From NCBI RefSeq assembly GCF_042477335.2, contig NC_091248.1, forward strand, positions 120,736,501 to 120,800,500: a stretch of 64,000 nucleotides of DNA, written 5' to 3'. Shown piece by piece: positions 13,066 to 25,433 of the stretch. The notes under the pieces are model-generated. The model worked only from the letters and a program-made list of their open reading frames with translations, was not told the DNA's origin and searched no databases. This DNA is from Ovis canadensis. Lineage: Eukaryota > Chordata > Mammalia > Artiodactyla > Bovidae. The position numbers and the translations under genes are program-made. Numbering within the stretch: position 1 is the first letter of the stretch; each line of letters starts with the position of its first letter.

Positions 13066-13287
13066 TCATTCAGTTGCTCAGTCATGTCTGACTCTTTGTG
13101 ACCCCATAGTCTGCAGCACGCCAGGCTCCTCTGTTCATGGGATTTTCCAGGCAAGAATACTGGAGTGGGTTGCCATTTCCTCCTCCAGGGGATCTTCCCG
13201 ACCTAGGGATTGAACTCACATCTCCTGTCTGTGTCTCCTGCATTGGTAGGCAGATTCTTTAACCACTTGAGCTACCTGGAAGCCCCC
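13066..13287 (-). mobile_element. Bov-tA SINE
   Basis: Reverse copy with TGGAGTGGGTTGCCATTTCC core; internal duplication of TGTCTCCTG near 13230; ends CTACCTGGAAGCCCC. Confidence 0.88.
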
Positions 13288-14147
13288 TAAAGATGGAGGA
13301 GCAGAAACCTAAGTCTCATTGACCTGGGGCTGCCATAGCACCCCCAGATGCCTCGGTTTGTCTAAAGCACCGCTGTACAACTTCCTCTGACATCCAGCTG
13401 GCACCAATCTCTAACCGATCACCCATCCTATCAGGAAAGAAGCGCCTTTCTCTTTTTTCTGTGTACTAACACCTCTGAATGTCTTTTTATTATTTTTCAG
13501 TTAAAGTGATGTCAAAGTGTAAGACTCTGATGGGTAAACTTTGAAGATCACTCACATCCAATGAGCATTCAGTTATCAATCACCATTGGTGTACAAATCA
13601 GTTCAAACTAGATTTGTCTTTCAAACAAACCAGTCCTGAAGGTTTACTCTGGAAGTTTCTAAACATTAAAAAAAAAAACCACAAGGTATAAATTGAGTTT
13701 TTGACATTTTTATTGGACAAAATGCTTGGAGATCAGATTCCAGCTTTTGGGAAGACGGCCCGTAGAGTCCATAGGGCCTGAAGTTCAGGGGAGCCAGAGA
13801 CCCTGTGAGCTTGTGCGTCTGGAGCAATGGAACACCTGCCTTGGATAAGAGGTCGAGGGGCTCAGCAAATTCCTTTATTGCTTTTCATAAGAATTATTAT
13901 CACTGAAATGACTTATAAAGCTCTTTGTTTATAATAACATCAGCTTACACTAGCCATTCTGAAGGGAAATATAAAAGGAGAAAATTGCACATCCTTGGGG
14001 AGTGGTAGATGTTGGAGAGAGAAAAACCCAAGGAGGAGGCAAAAACAGGAAACAAACAAACAAGCAGAATCAACCGAAAAACCATCTCAAACTACCTGGA
14101 GGCTTCTACTCAGGACCTTCTTTTGGCTCCAAATTTACATTGTAGAG

Positions 14148-14455
14148 GGCTTCCCTGATAGAAACTGAAGTCACTCAGTCGTGTCCGACTCTTTGTGACC
14201 CCACGGACTGTATGTAGCCCACCAGGCTTCTCCATCCACGGGATTTTCTAGGCAAGAGTACTGGGGTGGGTTGCCATTTCCTTCTCCAGTTGGTAAAGAA
14301 GCCACCTGCAATGCAGGAGACCCAGGTTCGATTTCTGGGTCAGGGAGATGCCCTGGAGAAGGGAACGGCTACCCACTGCGGTATTCTGCCCTGGAGAATT
14401 CCATGGACTGTATAGTCCATGGGGTCGCAAAGAGTCGGACACGACTGAGTGACTT
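14148..14455 (+). mobile_element. Bov-tA SINE split by an inverted Bov-tA
   Basis: Head GGGCTTCCCTGATA at 14148-14161, then a reverse Bov-tA piece (14162-14299), then the rest of the forward element starting TTGGTAAAGAAGCC and ending GACTGAGTGACTTTCAC. Confidence 0.8.
14162..14299 (-). mobile_element. Inverted Bov-tA fragment nested in a Bov-tA
   Basis: GAAACTGAAGTCACTCAGTC to CCATTTCCTTCTCCAG; opposite orientation to its host element, creating a foldback pair with 14352-14455. Confidence 0.8.
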
Positions 14456-16329
14456 TCACCTCACTTACACTGTAGATGATTGGGTCCCAAGATAATGAAT
14501 TCTGTGAGCCACAGACTTTATTTACTAGGTCCTGGCCTTCCGGATGGAGCAAATGTAAATACTATAATTTTTTATTCACTTATTCTAAAATACTTCTAAG
14601 TACCTAATGTGTGCTAGGCAAGGCATTGAATATATTTTAGAAAGGATTTATGTCCAACTTAAAGAATTTATTACTTTCCTTTTTAATAGCTGCAGCTGGC
14701 AGCACGACTTAACCATACGTTGTAAGTCATCCACCTGCTTTTAAAATTCAGTTTGATAACACATAGGAGATTACGATACAGGGCAACCTGTCATCACAGA
14801 ATTAAACCTCTTTGCCTCCAGGGTACAATGAAGCTTTCTTTGAAGTCTGAATGCCTCTCACGCTTTATTAACAAAAGAAAAATAATTACATAAGCCTCAA
14901 ATAACAAAAACTTAATTTCACATTACAGGCAACTAACAGGCAGTATAAACAATGAGCTATGTCAGACAATAGAAAGGAACAGAATAGAGATATTTTTGCT
15001 TTAATGTTAATACATGATGGATTGCAAATCACTACTGGAGTTTCTGGGCTTTTTAAAGTTACTTCTATGTTTTGGTTTGATTGATACTTTTATTTTTAAC
15101 ATAATTTAATCATCTGCCTTTTTAAGTTTCCAAGATACCCGTAACTATCTGACAATCAAATTATTACTGTATCTAGGATCATGAGTTATGTAATATTGCT
15201 CATCATGTGAAGGTAAGTTTCTTCACAAAAGTCTCTCAAGGCCTTGGAGAGAACTGATGTGGAAATAGAGGCCACAGAGTTTCAGAGCAAAGAGAGGAAA
15301 CAGATAAACTCCCCAGTGTAAGGGGACTTACTGTTTGGATGTTCAAACGCAGAATCCCTCAACGGCATTAGGCTTGTTAATTGACTCAGATACTGCCAGT
15401 GAACAAGCCCCTTGCCCAGGAAACGCTTGCTCAGCCGCCTTTATCTTTCTCTCTCTCTCTCACTCATTCACCCAATTCATTAAAGCCTGTTTCTCCCAGG
15501 TGCGTCCTGAAGACTTTCATTGTTCTGCCTATTGTACTTGTTGGCTCACAGACCTCTTTCACAATTTTCCTGCGTTTCTGAAGGCTCCTCGAGTACCAGT
15601 TTTGACCAGCCCATTTGCAGCTAGTGCTTTAATAAAGGGGCCTTGAATAAACGGGGAAGATAGGCGACTGGCGAAAGACAGGGTAATACGAAGAGCTGGG
15701 GCAGGGGAGGCCAGACTCCCCCTAATGCTTGTGCTCTTTGAAAGAGCCAGCAGGTGGTAGCAACACTTCGCTGGAAGACCTCGGCTCTGCCTTGGGAGGA
15801 CCGGAACAATGGACCCTCCCTCCCCCCAGTCCTATCCCGGGTTTGAGAGGAGGCTCCCGGTGGGCACGAACATTTTTTTCCTCGCGGTGCCCCCCTCGGT
15901 TCCTCAACGTTTCCAGGCACCCGCAGAGAGGACCTCCCACCGCCTCTCACTGCGTGGGGAGGCTCTCTCTAGGGAGAGGCACCCAGAGGTGCAGCGACTT
16001 GCCCCGGCCCTGTAAGCGCCTGGCAGCGACTTCAGGACCTCCCCTTCCAGACCCAGGCTTCCCTGCCCTGGAGGGAGGATGGAGGGATGGAGAGTGGAGT
16101 CAGAAGCCCCAACGCCGAGCAAGATACGGGGTCACCGGCGCCCAGAAGAAGGCTCAGTCAGAGCCTCTTGTCGGCCCTGCCTGCCGATCCAGCGCTCCCC
16201 ACCCCGCGCCCGCCCCCGCACCCTCCAGATTCTCAGTTTGTCTTTCCCTCCACCCACTTTCTTCTCTTTTTCTCAGCTCACGCCCACCTTAATTCAAATC
16301 TGAGTGGGAACTAAAACAGTGGGTTTAGT

Positions 16330-17120
16330 TCCTAGAGTTGAAGCAGAAGAGCCGGGGAGGCGAGGGGGCGAGGGGGCCCCTGCCCTGCCCTGGGTACCAC
16401 TCGCGCTGCTCTCCGGCAGCCGGAGCCCGCACGCCCGCCCCGGGGTCTTAGCACCCCGCTCCCGGCCGCCCGCCCCAGGCCCGGCCGGTTTTCATCCTCC
16501 GCGCGCACGTCCACCGGCCGGGCGCACCAGCGGGCCCGGGGCGAGCCCCGCGCCGCCACCCCGCTCTCCCCAGCGCGCCCGGGCCGCGCACTCGCTGCCG
16601 AGGCCCGGGAGGGCGGGCTGGGCGCCCCGGAAGAGGGGAGAGGGAGGGCGGCCCGAGGGGCCGGAGAGGGGCGGGCGGGGCTGGGAGGGACGCGGAGGGG
16701 GCGGGCCGGGCTGCGCTCGCTGCAGCCGCCGCTCGGGCGCAGAGCAGCGGGCGGCGAGCCCCGCGACCCAGCGCGGCTGCGACGAGCGCGACGCGGGCTC
16801 CGCACCATCCCCGGCGCCCCGCCTCCGGAGCAGCCCCTGCCGCCGGCCGCCGCCCCCCGGCCGCCTCGTAGCCCTGAGACCCTCGGCGCCGTGTGGATCC
16901 TGGCCGCCGAGAGGGGTGGGGGTCCCCGCGCCCGAGCGGAGACCCGGAAGGCGCCGGGCGAGCGCCCAGAGCCGCACCTCCAGTGCGGGGCCTCGGGGAG
17001 GGGGCAGACCTGCGGAGCCTGCGGCCGGCGCGAAGGTGAGCCAGGGGGTCGCAGGCGGCGTTGGGGGGCGGGGGCCGGCGTGCCGGGGGACAGGGATGCA
17101 GAAGTCGAGGGCCCCTCCAG
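16330..17120 (+). promoter_or_regulatory. EPHB6: CpG island, probable EPHB6 promoter
   Basis: About 800 bp of very GC- and CpG-rich DNA, with GC boxes of the GGGGCGGGGC type around 16660-16705. It is the only such island upstream of EPHB6 and lies about 8.7 kb before the first coding exon. TATA-less CpG promoters are usual for Eph genes. Assignment to EPHB6 rests on position and on the splice donor at its downstream edge. Long open frames on both strands here are a by-product of GC richness. Confidence 0.7.
16880..17035 (+). other. EPHB6: Candidate EPHB6 non-coding exon 1 (3' boundary only)
   Basis: A strong donor, GCGAAG|GTGAGC, follows 17035 at the downstream side of the CpG island. I infer that this is the end of the first, untranslated exon. 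The 5' end shown is arbitrary because the transcription start cannot be read from sequence; further non-coding exons in the following intron are possible. Confidence 0.4.
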
Positions 17121-18457
17121 ACAGGGCCTCTGCAGATCCGAGGGTCCTCCTGGGGGAGCGCTGAGTATCCCCCAGCCCACGCGAGAGCGAGGTTTGTGAT
17201 GGGTGTGTAACTGGCCCACCTGGCTCCCACCCCACCCAACCCCTGCCTGTGCCCAGCCATAGTGACACCCCCCTAACCCTGCTGCTGCTGTCCCCCACTG
17301 TGTTTCTGGAGACACTTGGTTGGTTCTGACATCGGGGGTCCTGAGCTAGGGGTCCTGGAGGAGGCGGCTCCCAGCCTTCTGAAGAGGCTTGCCCACCCAC
17401 TCTGACTCCGATGGCATCTCTCCAATCCCAGTGGAGCTGGGAGGAGCATGGAGGTTGAATGGGCACCTGCCCCCAGCTCCCCGCAGCCTATCCTGCCCCC
17501 CCACCCCCCTCACCACCCAGGAGCCTTGGAGTGGAGGGAAAGCTGGGTTCCTGCTCCCCAGCCCTGAACCCCAACTTGCAACCGAAGTCATTGCTCACTG
17601 CTCCCCGGACTCCACCCCCTCGCTTTACATCTGGGTGCGTGGCCCTGCCTGCCCAGCACCCGCACCCACCAATCTTGGCTGTCTAGCACTCTCTCTCCTC
17701 CCATCCCTGGGGGAGCTGGCAGGGGCCCAGCCTAGCTGATGTTGTAATGTCCCTGGCAGTGCCCAGGGAGAGAAGCCGCTGGGCCTGTTGCCAATCAGTT
17801 AACCCCAGGCCCTGCGCCCGCCTGGGCAACTTGACTCAGGCGCTAGAAAGGGGAGATGCTGGTTCGGTGGGAAAGGAGCTGTGGGACATGGGCAGTGCAG
17901 GAAAACTGCCCAAGTCACGGGTGCTGGGGTGCTCAGATTTGCCAGGTACTGTTCAGAAGGGCAGCTGGGCTTATTCAGGGCAGTGCACATTTTTGGTGCC
18001 GAAAGATCAGAGTGAGGGCTCCTATGTACCCACCTAGTGGCCTGGGGAAGAGGACTCTTTCAGAGTCTATTGGTTCACGAGGGGCGCGAGAAGATGGCCA
18101 GCACTGGCCGCTCTCATCAGAGTGCAGGGGAGCAACAGGCAGTGATGGGCTGAGCGTGGGAAGGGCAGGACCACCCCTCCTTCCCCTCCCAGCTGATCAC
18201 TGTCTCCAGACCTGGGCCCTGGGTCCCCAGCGCACTCCTCACTAGGTGGAAAGGGGATGCTGAGGTCTGGGGGGGCTTTGAGCCTGAAGTTTCTCTTTGT
18301 CCTCGCTCCCCTTTTACCTTCCTCTCCTAGTCCAGGTGTTTCCACAGAAGCAGCTCCTGGGACAGAACACAGTTGAGACCCTGACTAGGGGCGGAGTAGG
18401 GGCAGACCCAGGGCGAGAGGGTAGGGCTCATGGGCGTCTGCCACTCGCATGCGGGCC

Positions 18458-18486
18458 ACTTGGGATCTGCAGGGATGTGCCTGCTG

Positions 18487-18522
<36 letters not shown>

Positions 18523-18614
18523 AGCATGTACTCTCCTGCTCCACACTTGGGATCCGCAGGGATGTTCCTGCTGTCACACACACTCACACCCAGCACGCTC
18601 TCCTGCTTCACACC
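18458..18614 (+). repeat. Tandem duplication containing a (CA)n tract
   Basis: Two copies starting CACTTGGGATC at 18458 and 18543, each with GCAGGGATGT.CCTGCTGTCA then a CA tract (long in copy 1, 18487-18520; short in copy 2) and CTCTCCTGCT.CACA. Confidence 0.85.
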
Positions 18615-21600
18615 CGTTTTACCTCATATACACTCCATTACACACTCTCACACTTGAGCTCACAGGCACTGTTCCTGGCACTCATGGGCTTTCTTCCACC
18701 ATCTTCCACTTACTCATCTCTCCTGCATATGTACCGATGGCCCCAACACCCTCCTTCATGCCCTTTTCCTGGGGCCACACGTATCCCCTCGCTCCCCCCC
18801 CACCCCATGGTACAAGCCTGAGTGGCTCATTCTAAATGGCTGTCTGGCTAGACCCAGACACTGCCTGCATCTTAAAAGCCTCCCCCAGCTCCACAGCCAG
18901 CCAGGGAGTGGGAGGCACATTTCTCTGCATCTACGTGCTCTGGGGGACATTCTCTGGGGCTGCAGGCCTCCGGAGACCCAGCACTGTCCTCTGCTAGGTA
19001 ATCCATGCATCAGCTTCTCCGGCCCCAGGCGGCAGGGGCCAGAGGCACCGGAGGAAAGCCACCTCCTCACTGTGGGCTCTATATGTCTCCTTAAAGGCCA
19101 CCAGGATCCTTTTCAAGGCGGGTGGCAGGAGCTTGGAGAGACAGCTACCAAGCCCATATCCAAGGTGGAGATTAAGGGCAGAGGCTGCAGCAGTAAGCTG
19201 AGCAAGGATTATACTGGAATTTCCTGCGCATTTAACAGCTGCAGAACAGGACAGAGGATAGGGCCCGTGGTGCAGGGCCCTCCCACGCTGGCCCTGCGAC
19301 TAACAGGTGTGCAGACCAGCTCAGCAACCACAGCAGACACACCGGCCACTTAAAACCATTGGCCTCTTTGCCCTCCGGACCTCGTCTCACCCTGCTGGCA
19401 GGCAGGCTGCTCTGCCTCTGTTCAGTGATGCCTGCGTGTGTTCTGAGCCTCTCTTTCTCTTTGAAGTTGCAGGTCTTGACATCACTGAGACATCGTTGAT
19501 GTCATCAGTGCTTGACATCACTGACAAACATGGCATTATCATGGGACAATTTCAATTTCTTGGGAGAGAAGCTTAAAGGGATAAAAGTTATTTGCTTTTA
19601 TTGTTGACATCCTTTCACTCATCCGTTTCCAGATCCTACTGTCTCTCTAGATCTGCTTTCACCAGATATCTGAAAATTTCTAGATATTTTGAAACCTAAA
19701 GGCCAAAGGCAGGGAGATAAATTGTAAAGATGTTATACTAATTGAGGTTTTATAAATATTTTCCTTTTATATTTAGATTCTAAATGTGAGATTTTGCTTT
19801 AATTATAGAAATAAAATATGCTCATTGTAACAAGAAAAACAATTCAAGTATGTATAAGAGACAGTTCATAAGGGCCCCCCCATCCTCCATTTCTACCTCC
19901 TACAGTAACCAGTTTTAATGGCCCTATATATCTTTTGCCATACCTTCCTCCAAGCTCATTGGCCTTATATTACTTAATTTTTACAATTTATGAATCCAGG
20001 TACATAAATTATATTTAAGTCAGCTTGGTTTGTTCATAAATTTTCACATTTAGCATTTTAATGTGAGCACAGTTAACTTTTTAAATTCTTACAGGTTTAC
20101 TCATGTATTTTTAAATCTTTCATTTCTATAGAAAACAACTCTCATAAGCTATGATTTATAAGCTAAGACTCTACACATCTTTAATCTTTGCCAGTTTGGA
20201 AAACAAAATACAATCCTGATGTTATGAAACTGCCATGTTTTTAGTAAACTAAAAAAAATGTACCAAGCTTGTGGCTATAGTGTTTTTACTGTATCCAAAA
20301 GATAGAAAATGGTATAACCAGATAAGGAGCTGAGACAAAAAAAATAACAAAAACGGATCTGGTCATGGAATGCAATTTTTATCACAAGAAACTTGGTCTA
20401 ATCAGTCTCATTTTCTGAGCTATCGTTTTACATCCACATTTCTGCTGCTCCTGGTGTTTTTATTTTTAAAGCCAGTACCCATCTGAAATGTGAATGTTTT
20501 CCTGATGGAGAAAAGTCTTCTGCTTTTTCAGAGGTTAGCAGAGTTCTAAACCCTGATCACCTGAGCTGGAGAAGACAGAGAAATCTCAAACAGGTTGAAG
20601 GGAAGAGGCTGATGGGACCTGACCTTACAGAGGCCTGTCTCCCTCTGTGTGGCAGCTCGGATGTGATCAGCTGCTCCCTGGGCACCCTCCTGGACCAAAT
20701 GCTGAAAGATGTCCTAGTCCTCAGCCATTGAAGGCACCTTTGAACATCAGGTTCTAAGTCCTGCCTGTTTTGTATTCCAGGCATGTAATGGAGCTGCGTG
20801 TTCTTGTCACTTACATTTCTGCCTTTGAATCTTGTTTCAAAAGAATCTGCAGTGGCAGGAATTAGTTGACAGCAGTTTCTCCATATCTTGGTAATGTTAC
20901 CTCTATCCTTATTTTTATCCTTGCCATAGAGATACACTCAGTTTCTTTTTATACATTAAAAAATAAAAGACTTGGATTTATCTGGTTGGTTGGATACATA
21001 AGAGCTGACCTTACTTGCTAGTCTCACTCAGCAACAATTTTTTTCTGAAGAAACTTATTTATAACCATCCATCTTCTGGATCCGAATCTAACAGAGGTCC
21101 TCATCAAACAGCAAAAGTACACTTCTGGGTACTTGAAAGTCCTCAACCATTTCTTTTTAATGAATACTTTGTTCTTTGTAACATTTCAAAAAATTACTTG
21201 CGGCAATCTACATGTGATGTCTCCACTTCATTGTTTTTTTTTTTTTTTTCTTCCTGATTCCTCTTGACATTAGTAACTGAGGGCTTTAACTTGTTTTATA
21301 ATTGCTTCTGTTCTTTTCTGGATCTTCTGGAGAGAGGCCAGCTTCACGTTGTCATCTAGATGCATACTAAAGCTATGCAGACACCCTATTGGAGCCACAA
21401 GCTATTTACTTGTACTGTTGGTCATCAAAGCAGATGCTTGGCCATTCATCTTCTAGTATGTTCCATGCTTCACAGCAGATGTGATCGGCAGTGTGCATCT
21501 TTTCCTCTCATGTTTCACTGTCTCTCCAAAAATTCCCTGGTATCCAAAGTGTTCATTATTCCTTCTCCATGATTATTTGTCTCATTATAAGTTTAAGAAG

Positions 21601-22188
21601 ACACAGTGCTTATAGTTTCGTCTTTGTACAGATTCCAGATTCCATCCGTGTTCTGACTGAAAGAGGCTATTTTAAAGAATATCTGCTGGCCGAATGGTAT
21701 AATAGCCTTCACTGTTTAAAGACGTCTTGCTGGCATTTTCAGTTCTTGATAACAGCTTTCCTAAAGACTCTGTAACAGAGGGTGGGACAGAATCTGGTCT
21801 ACTCTCGTGTGTGAAGCATGTCTTCAAATTAAGCCATTAAGATTGGGGCTTGAGGGGGGTTGTACCCACACCATGAATTACTTTAGGGCATTTCTTAAGC
21901 AGCCGTTTATTATTTTTTTTAATTCTTTTTTTGTGCCAAATTGCCATTTATTAGTGTTATGTTTGGATTATGTAAGAGGACTGAAATATGGAAACTATCA
22001 ACATTTAAACAGCCATTGTTTATGGGACCATGCTTTTTACTTTACCATCTGGTTCTTCTTTGAAACATTAATATAATCTGTGAATGATTTTTGTAGCATT
22101 TGGGACAGTATTTGCAAATAACTTCTGCTTCTTAGTAATAATTTGCTTTATGGAAATGATTCTCCCCCCGCTCACCCCAGCTTTAAGA

Positions 22189-22386
22189 AAGTGAAGTCAC
22201 TTAGTCGTGTGTGACTATTTGTGACCCCATGGACTGTAGCCCACCAGGCTCCTCCATCCATGGAATTTTCTAGGCAAGAGTACTGGAGTGGGTTGCCATT
22301 TCCTTTTCCAGGGGATCTTTCTGACCCAGGGATCGAACCCAGGTCTCCTGCATTGCGGGCAGACGCTTTACCATTTGAGCCATACT
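22189..22386 (-). mobile_element. Bov-tA SINE
   Basis: Reverse copy, GGGATCGAACCCAGGTCTCC and GACGCTTTACCATTTGAGCC near its end; followed by a short L1-like AT-rich fragment. Confidence 0.88.
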
Positions 22387-23159
22387 GAGATACAATTGAC
22401 ATAGAATATTGTGTAAGTTCAAGGTATACAAGGTGGAAATTTCCAGATGCTCCTTACTTGTCTCCATACGCCATAAACTGAACTCTTTATTTCTCATATG
22501 GTGTTCTAGAGGCCTGAAAGGTAAATTTTAGTGGCCGCTTGGCAGACTTTCACTCATGTCAGGCCATGCAGATGTACAGATGGTGTCTTTTCATGAAAAT
22601 CACCTGGAGATAACACTGAAGGATTCAGCCTACAGCACATCCAGCATTAACTGAAAAAAGCGAGACTGGTAGGAATCAAATCATGATTTTCACATTTGTC
22701 AAAGTAGAATGTCGTTTAATAGTCTGGTCTCAGTTTCATTGTGAAATGTGTACTTTTTTTTGGTTCCAACTTCCGATTGGCTTTTATTTTTACCCTCAAT
22801 CTTTGAGTCTTTTGAGCAACGTGCCTCTTGTTTTCTTCTCAAGAGAAATCAATGGCCTCTACTTCTCTTGTCCATGCAACTCTGCAACTCACAGGCTTTT
22901 GAGACTCAGTTGCAAGGAGAGAGAGAGCTCGCCTTAGACCAACAAGCAAAGAAAGGTCTGAGCCCGTTTTCCTTCACCGTGACCCTGGAGGCAGCCACAG
23001 CTCTTGGTCCTGTGTTTGTGAGCTGCAATGTTGTGCTTCTTAAGGCTGGAGAATGTTTTCTATAAAAACATAGCTTATCACATAGTCCTGAGAAACCATT
23101 TTGAGGGCATGAACATTTTGATTCATTTTACTGAATAGTTATTATTTTTAGATAATAAT

Positions 23160-23372
23160 AGGGCTTCCCCGGTGGTTCAGATGGTAAAGAATCTCTGTGT
23201 AATACGGGAGACCTGGGTTCAATCTCTGGGTCAGGGAAGATACTTTGGAGAAGGGAATGGCAACCTACTCCAGTATTCTTGCCTGGAGAATTCCATGGGC
23301 AGAGGAGCCTGGCAGGCTATAGTACATGGGGTCACAAAGAGCTGGACACGACTAAGCAACCAACACTTCCAC
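23160..23372 (+). mobile_element. Bov-tA SINE with target-site duplication
   Basis: GGGCTTCCCCGGTGGTTCAG start; flanks carry AGTTATTATTT on both sides (about 23136 and 23385). Confidence 0.88.
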
Positions 23373-23479
23373 TTTTCACTAAACAGTTATTATTTACAGA
23401 TTTAAAATTTTGATGATCACTGAAAAATAATATGCATGCAAGATTTTTATCATTAATAGTTTCATCTTAATTAATCAAT

Positions 23480-23597
23480 TTATTTATGGCCATTTCCTTT
23501 GGCATGTGGTATCTTAGTTCCCTGACCAGGGATCCAATCCACACCCCCTGCGTTGGGAGCAAGGAGTCTTAAGCACTAGACTACCAGGGAAGTCCCA
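23480..23597 (-). mobile_element. CHR-type tRNA SINE
   Basis: Reverse copy: TGTGGTATCTTAGTTCCCTG, ACCAGGGATCCAATCC, terminal CTACCAGGGAAGTCCC. Confidence 0.78.
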
Positions 23598-23809
23598 AGA
23601 TCTTAAACTGGAAAAACTAAAGGTTTATATAGCAACTTCCCATTAGCTATCTATTTTACATATGGGAATGTGCATGCTTCAGTGCTTCCTCCCACCCTCT
23701 TCTTACCCATGTGTCCAAAGTCTCTTCTCTATGTCTGCATCTCTATTCCTGCCCTGCAAATAGGTTTATCAGTACCATTTTTTGACATGGTACTCTGTGA
23801 CAAGCTAGA

Positions 23810-23928
23810 GGGGTGGGATGGGGTGGTTTCTAGAGGGAGACTACATGTGTATTCTTATGGCTGATTCATTCAGGCAGAAATCAACCCAATATTGTAAAGG
23901 ACTTAGCCTCCAATTAAAAATAAATTTC
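23810..23928 (+). mobile_element. Ruminant L1 3' end
   Basis: GGGTGGGATGGGG, then CCCAATATTGTAAAGGACTT, CCTCCAATTAAAAATAAAT: the terminal segment of the ruminant L1. Confidence 0.7.
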
Positions 23929-24059
23929 TAAAAACTGAAGGACAAGGAAAGAAAAAAACGAGGATATGAGAATAAATGTTTCTCACGTTATTCCTCATGT
24001 TTTCCCTCTCCCTTTCTTCCCAGATTTTGTCTACCCTTCTTTAAGATCCTTACATACAT

Positions 24060-24281
24060 GTGTGTATGCTAAGTCACTTCAGTCATGTCCAACTCTTTGC
24101 AACCCCATGGACCATAGCACACGTGGCTTCCCTGTCCACTGGATTCTCCAGGCAAGACTACTGGAGTGGGTTGCCATGCCCTCCTCCAGGGGATCTTCCC
24201 AACCCAGGGGCTGAACCTGCATCTCTTTTGTCTCCTGTATTAGCAGATGGATTCCTTACCACTAGTGCCATCTGGGAAACC
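24060..24281 (-). mobile_element. Bov-tA SINE
   Basis: Reverse copy; TTCAGTCATGTCCAACTCTT, TGGAGTGGGTTGCCATGCCC, terminal GCCATCTGGGAAACCCC. Confidence 0.87.
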
Positions 24282-24329
24282 CCTTTACAAACCTATGTAT
24301 TATATACGTAGGGCCTTCTTAGGCTAACA

Positions 24330-24640
24330 ATGAGGAGCATACTGTATATGACTCTGCAGTGGACTGTGTACTTTCACTTGGGCATTGTTTCCATATCTAT
24401 CAATACATAAACACTAGCCCTTATTCCTTTTGGAGGCTGTGCCATAATTTTTTAGTCATCTTTCTATTGATGAACAGTTACTTCGCTGTATTTTCCCTTA
24501 CCAACAATGATGCAATAAATATTTTCTTGTTCCAACATCTGTGCAAAGGGTTCCAGGTATAGATACCTGAAGGACAAATTCTTAGACATGAACCTGCTAG
24601 ATAGACATCCCCAATGGTCCTTCTAAGAGTATACACCAAC
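24330..24640 (-). mobile_element. Old L1M 3' fragment
   Basis: Antisense L1-type signature TCTATTGATGAACAGTTACT, ACAATGATGCAATAAATAT, GGACAAATTCTTAGACATGA. Confidence 0.55.
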
Positions 24641-25229
24641 TCGAACCCATAAGAGTAGACACTAACTTGAACCCACAGTGAATACAAGAGAGCCTATTTC
24701 TCACACCTTCTCCTACTCAGGCATTGTTAATTTCATAGAACAAATGGCATGCTTCCCTTTCATTGTGAGTAAGCTAGGGAGCATCTTTCTATGCATATAA
24801 GGGCATACATTTATTTTTCTGTAAGCCAGAGAAAAAAACGTGCTGCTTGTAGAGAGAGGACCTAAATAGCTCCATCCCTTCTCTATCCTGACTGCTTTAA
24901 CAGGCAGAAAGATTCTGCTTGCTCTTGCACCCTCCCTCCCTTCATACCCCGCAGCTCTCCTGCGGTCCCTCTCGCTTCACTGCCTCTCTGAAATGTCCTA
25001 GAGTGTCCAAGTCTGATGGGGGTTGGGAGGTGTTGGGGAGAGGGGACCGCATGTCCCCCCAGGGAAGGAGTAGCTTGTAACTCCCCTGCTTTTAATGAGA
25101 AGCATCTTCTGACTTTCTATACAGGGCGACCTTAGGAGGAAGGGAGGAGAATAAATGAAGAGAAAGAACTTGAATAGCTCCTTCCAGAAGAAAAGGGGTA
25201 CAACTGGCTCAGAGCTACCCTGTGCTCTA

Positions 25230-25433
25230 AGTTGTTTTGTTGTCTAGCTCAGTCATGTCCAACTCTTGCGACACCATGGACTGTAGCCTGCCAGGCTCCT
25301 CTGTCCGTGGAGATTTCCCAGGCAAGAATAATGGCGTGGGTTGCCATTTCCGTCTCCGGGGCATCTTGCTGACCCAGGAATCAAACCTGCGTCTCCTGCC
25401 TTGCAGGCAGATTCTTTATCACTGTGCCACCTG
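25230..25433 (-). mobile_element. Bov-tA SINE
   Basis: Reverse copy 266 bp before the inferred acceptor of the EPHB6 start exon; GACCCAGGAATCAAACCTGC and CACTGTGCCACCTGG. Confidence 0.87.

Larger units (their letters stand above)
1..16329. other. Intergenic region upstream of EPHB6, no supported gene
   Basis: Repeat-rich and AT-rich; open frames are short and mostly inside SINEs or LINEs. Stretches at 173-1500, 1711-3112, 5190-6078, 6581-7244, 9776-10628, 10697-11790, 12546-13065 and 14460-15700 hold nothing I can name, apart from short SINE fragments at 1208-1250 and 12184-12233. The block around 1355-2100 and that at 2440-2720 look like old interspersed repeats of unassigned family. No T-cell-receptor beta segment, expected further upstream in human synteny, was seen. 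Confidence 0.55.

Noticed and set aside
1-16000. T-cell receptor beta V segment upstream of EPHB6
   Set aside because: Expected from human synteny somewhere upstream, but no YYCA-type V-gene frame with a recombination signal was seen in this interval.
16304-17466. Open frames of 270-327 codons on both strands in the CpG island
   Set aside because: They overlap in several frames at once, are made of Pro, Arg, Gly, Ala and Ser, and resemble no protein; stop codons are simply rare at this GC content.
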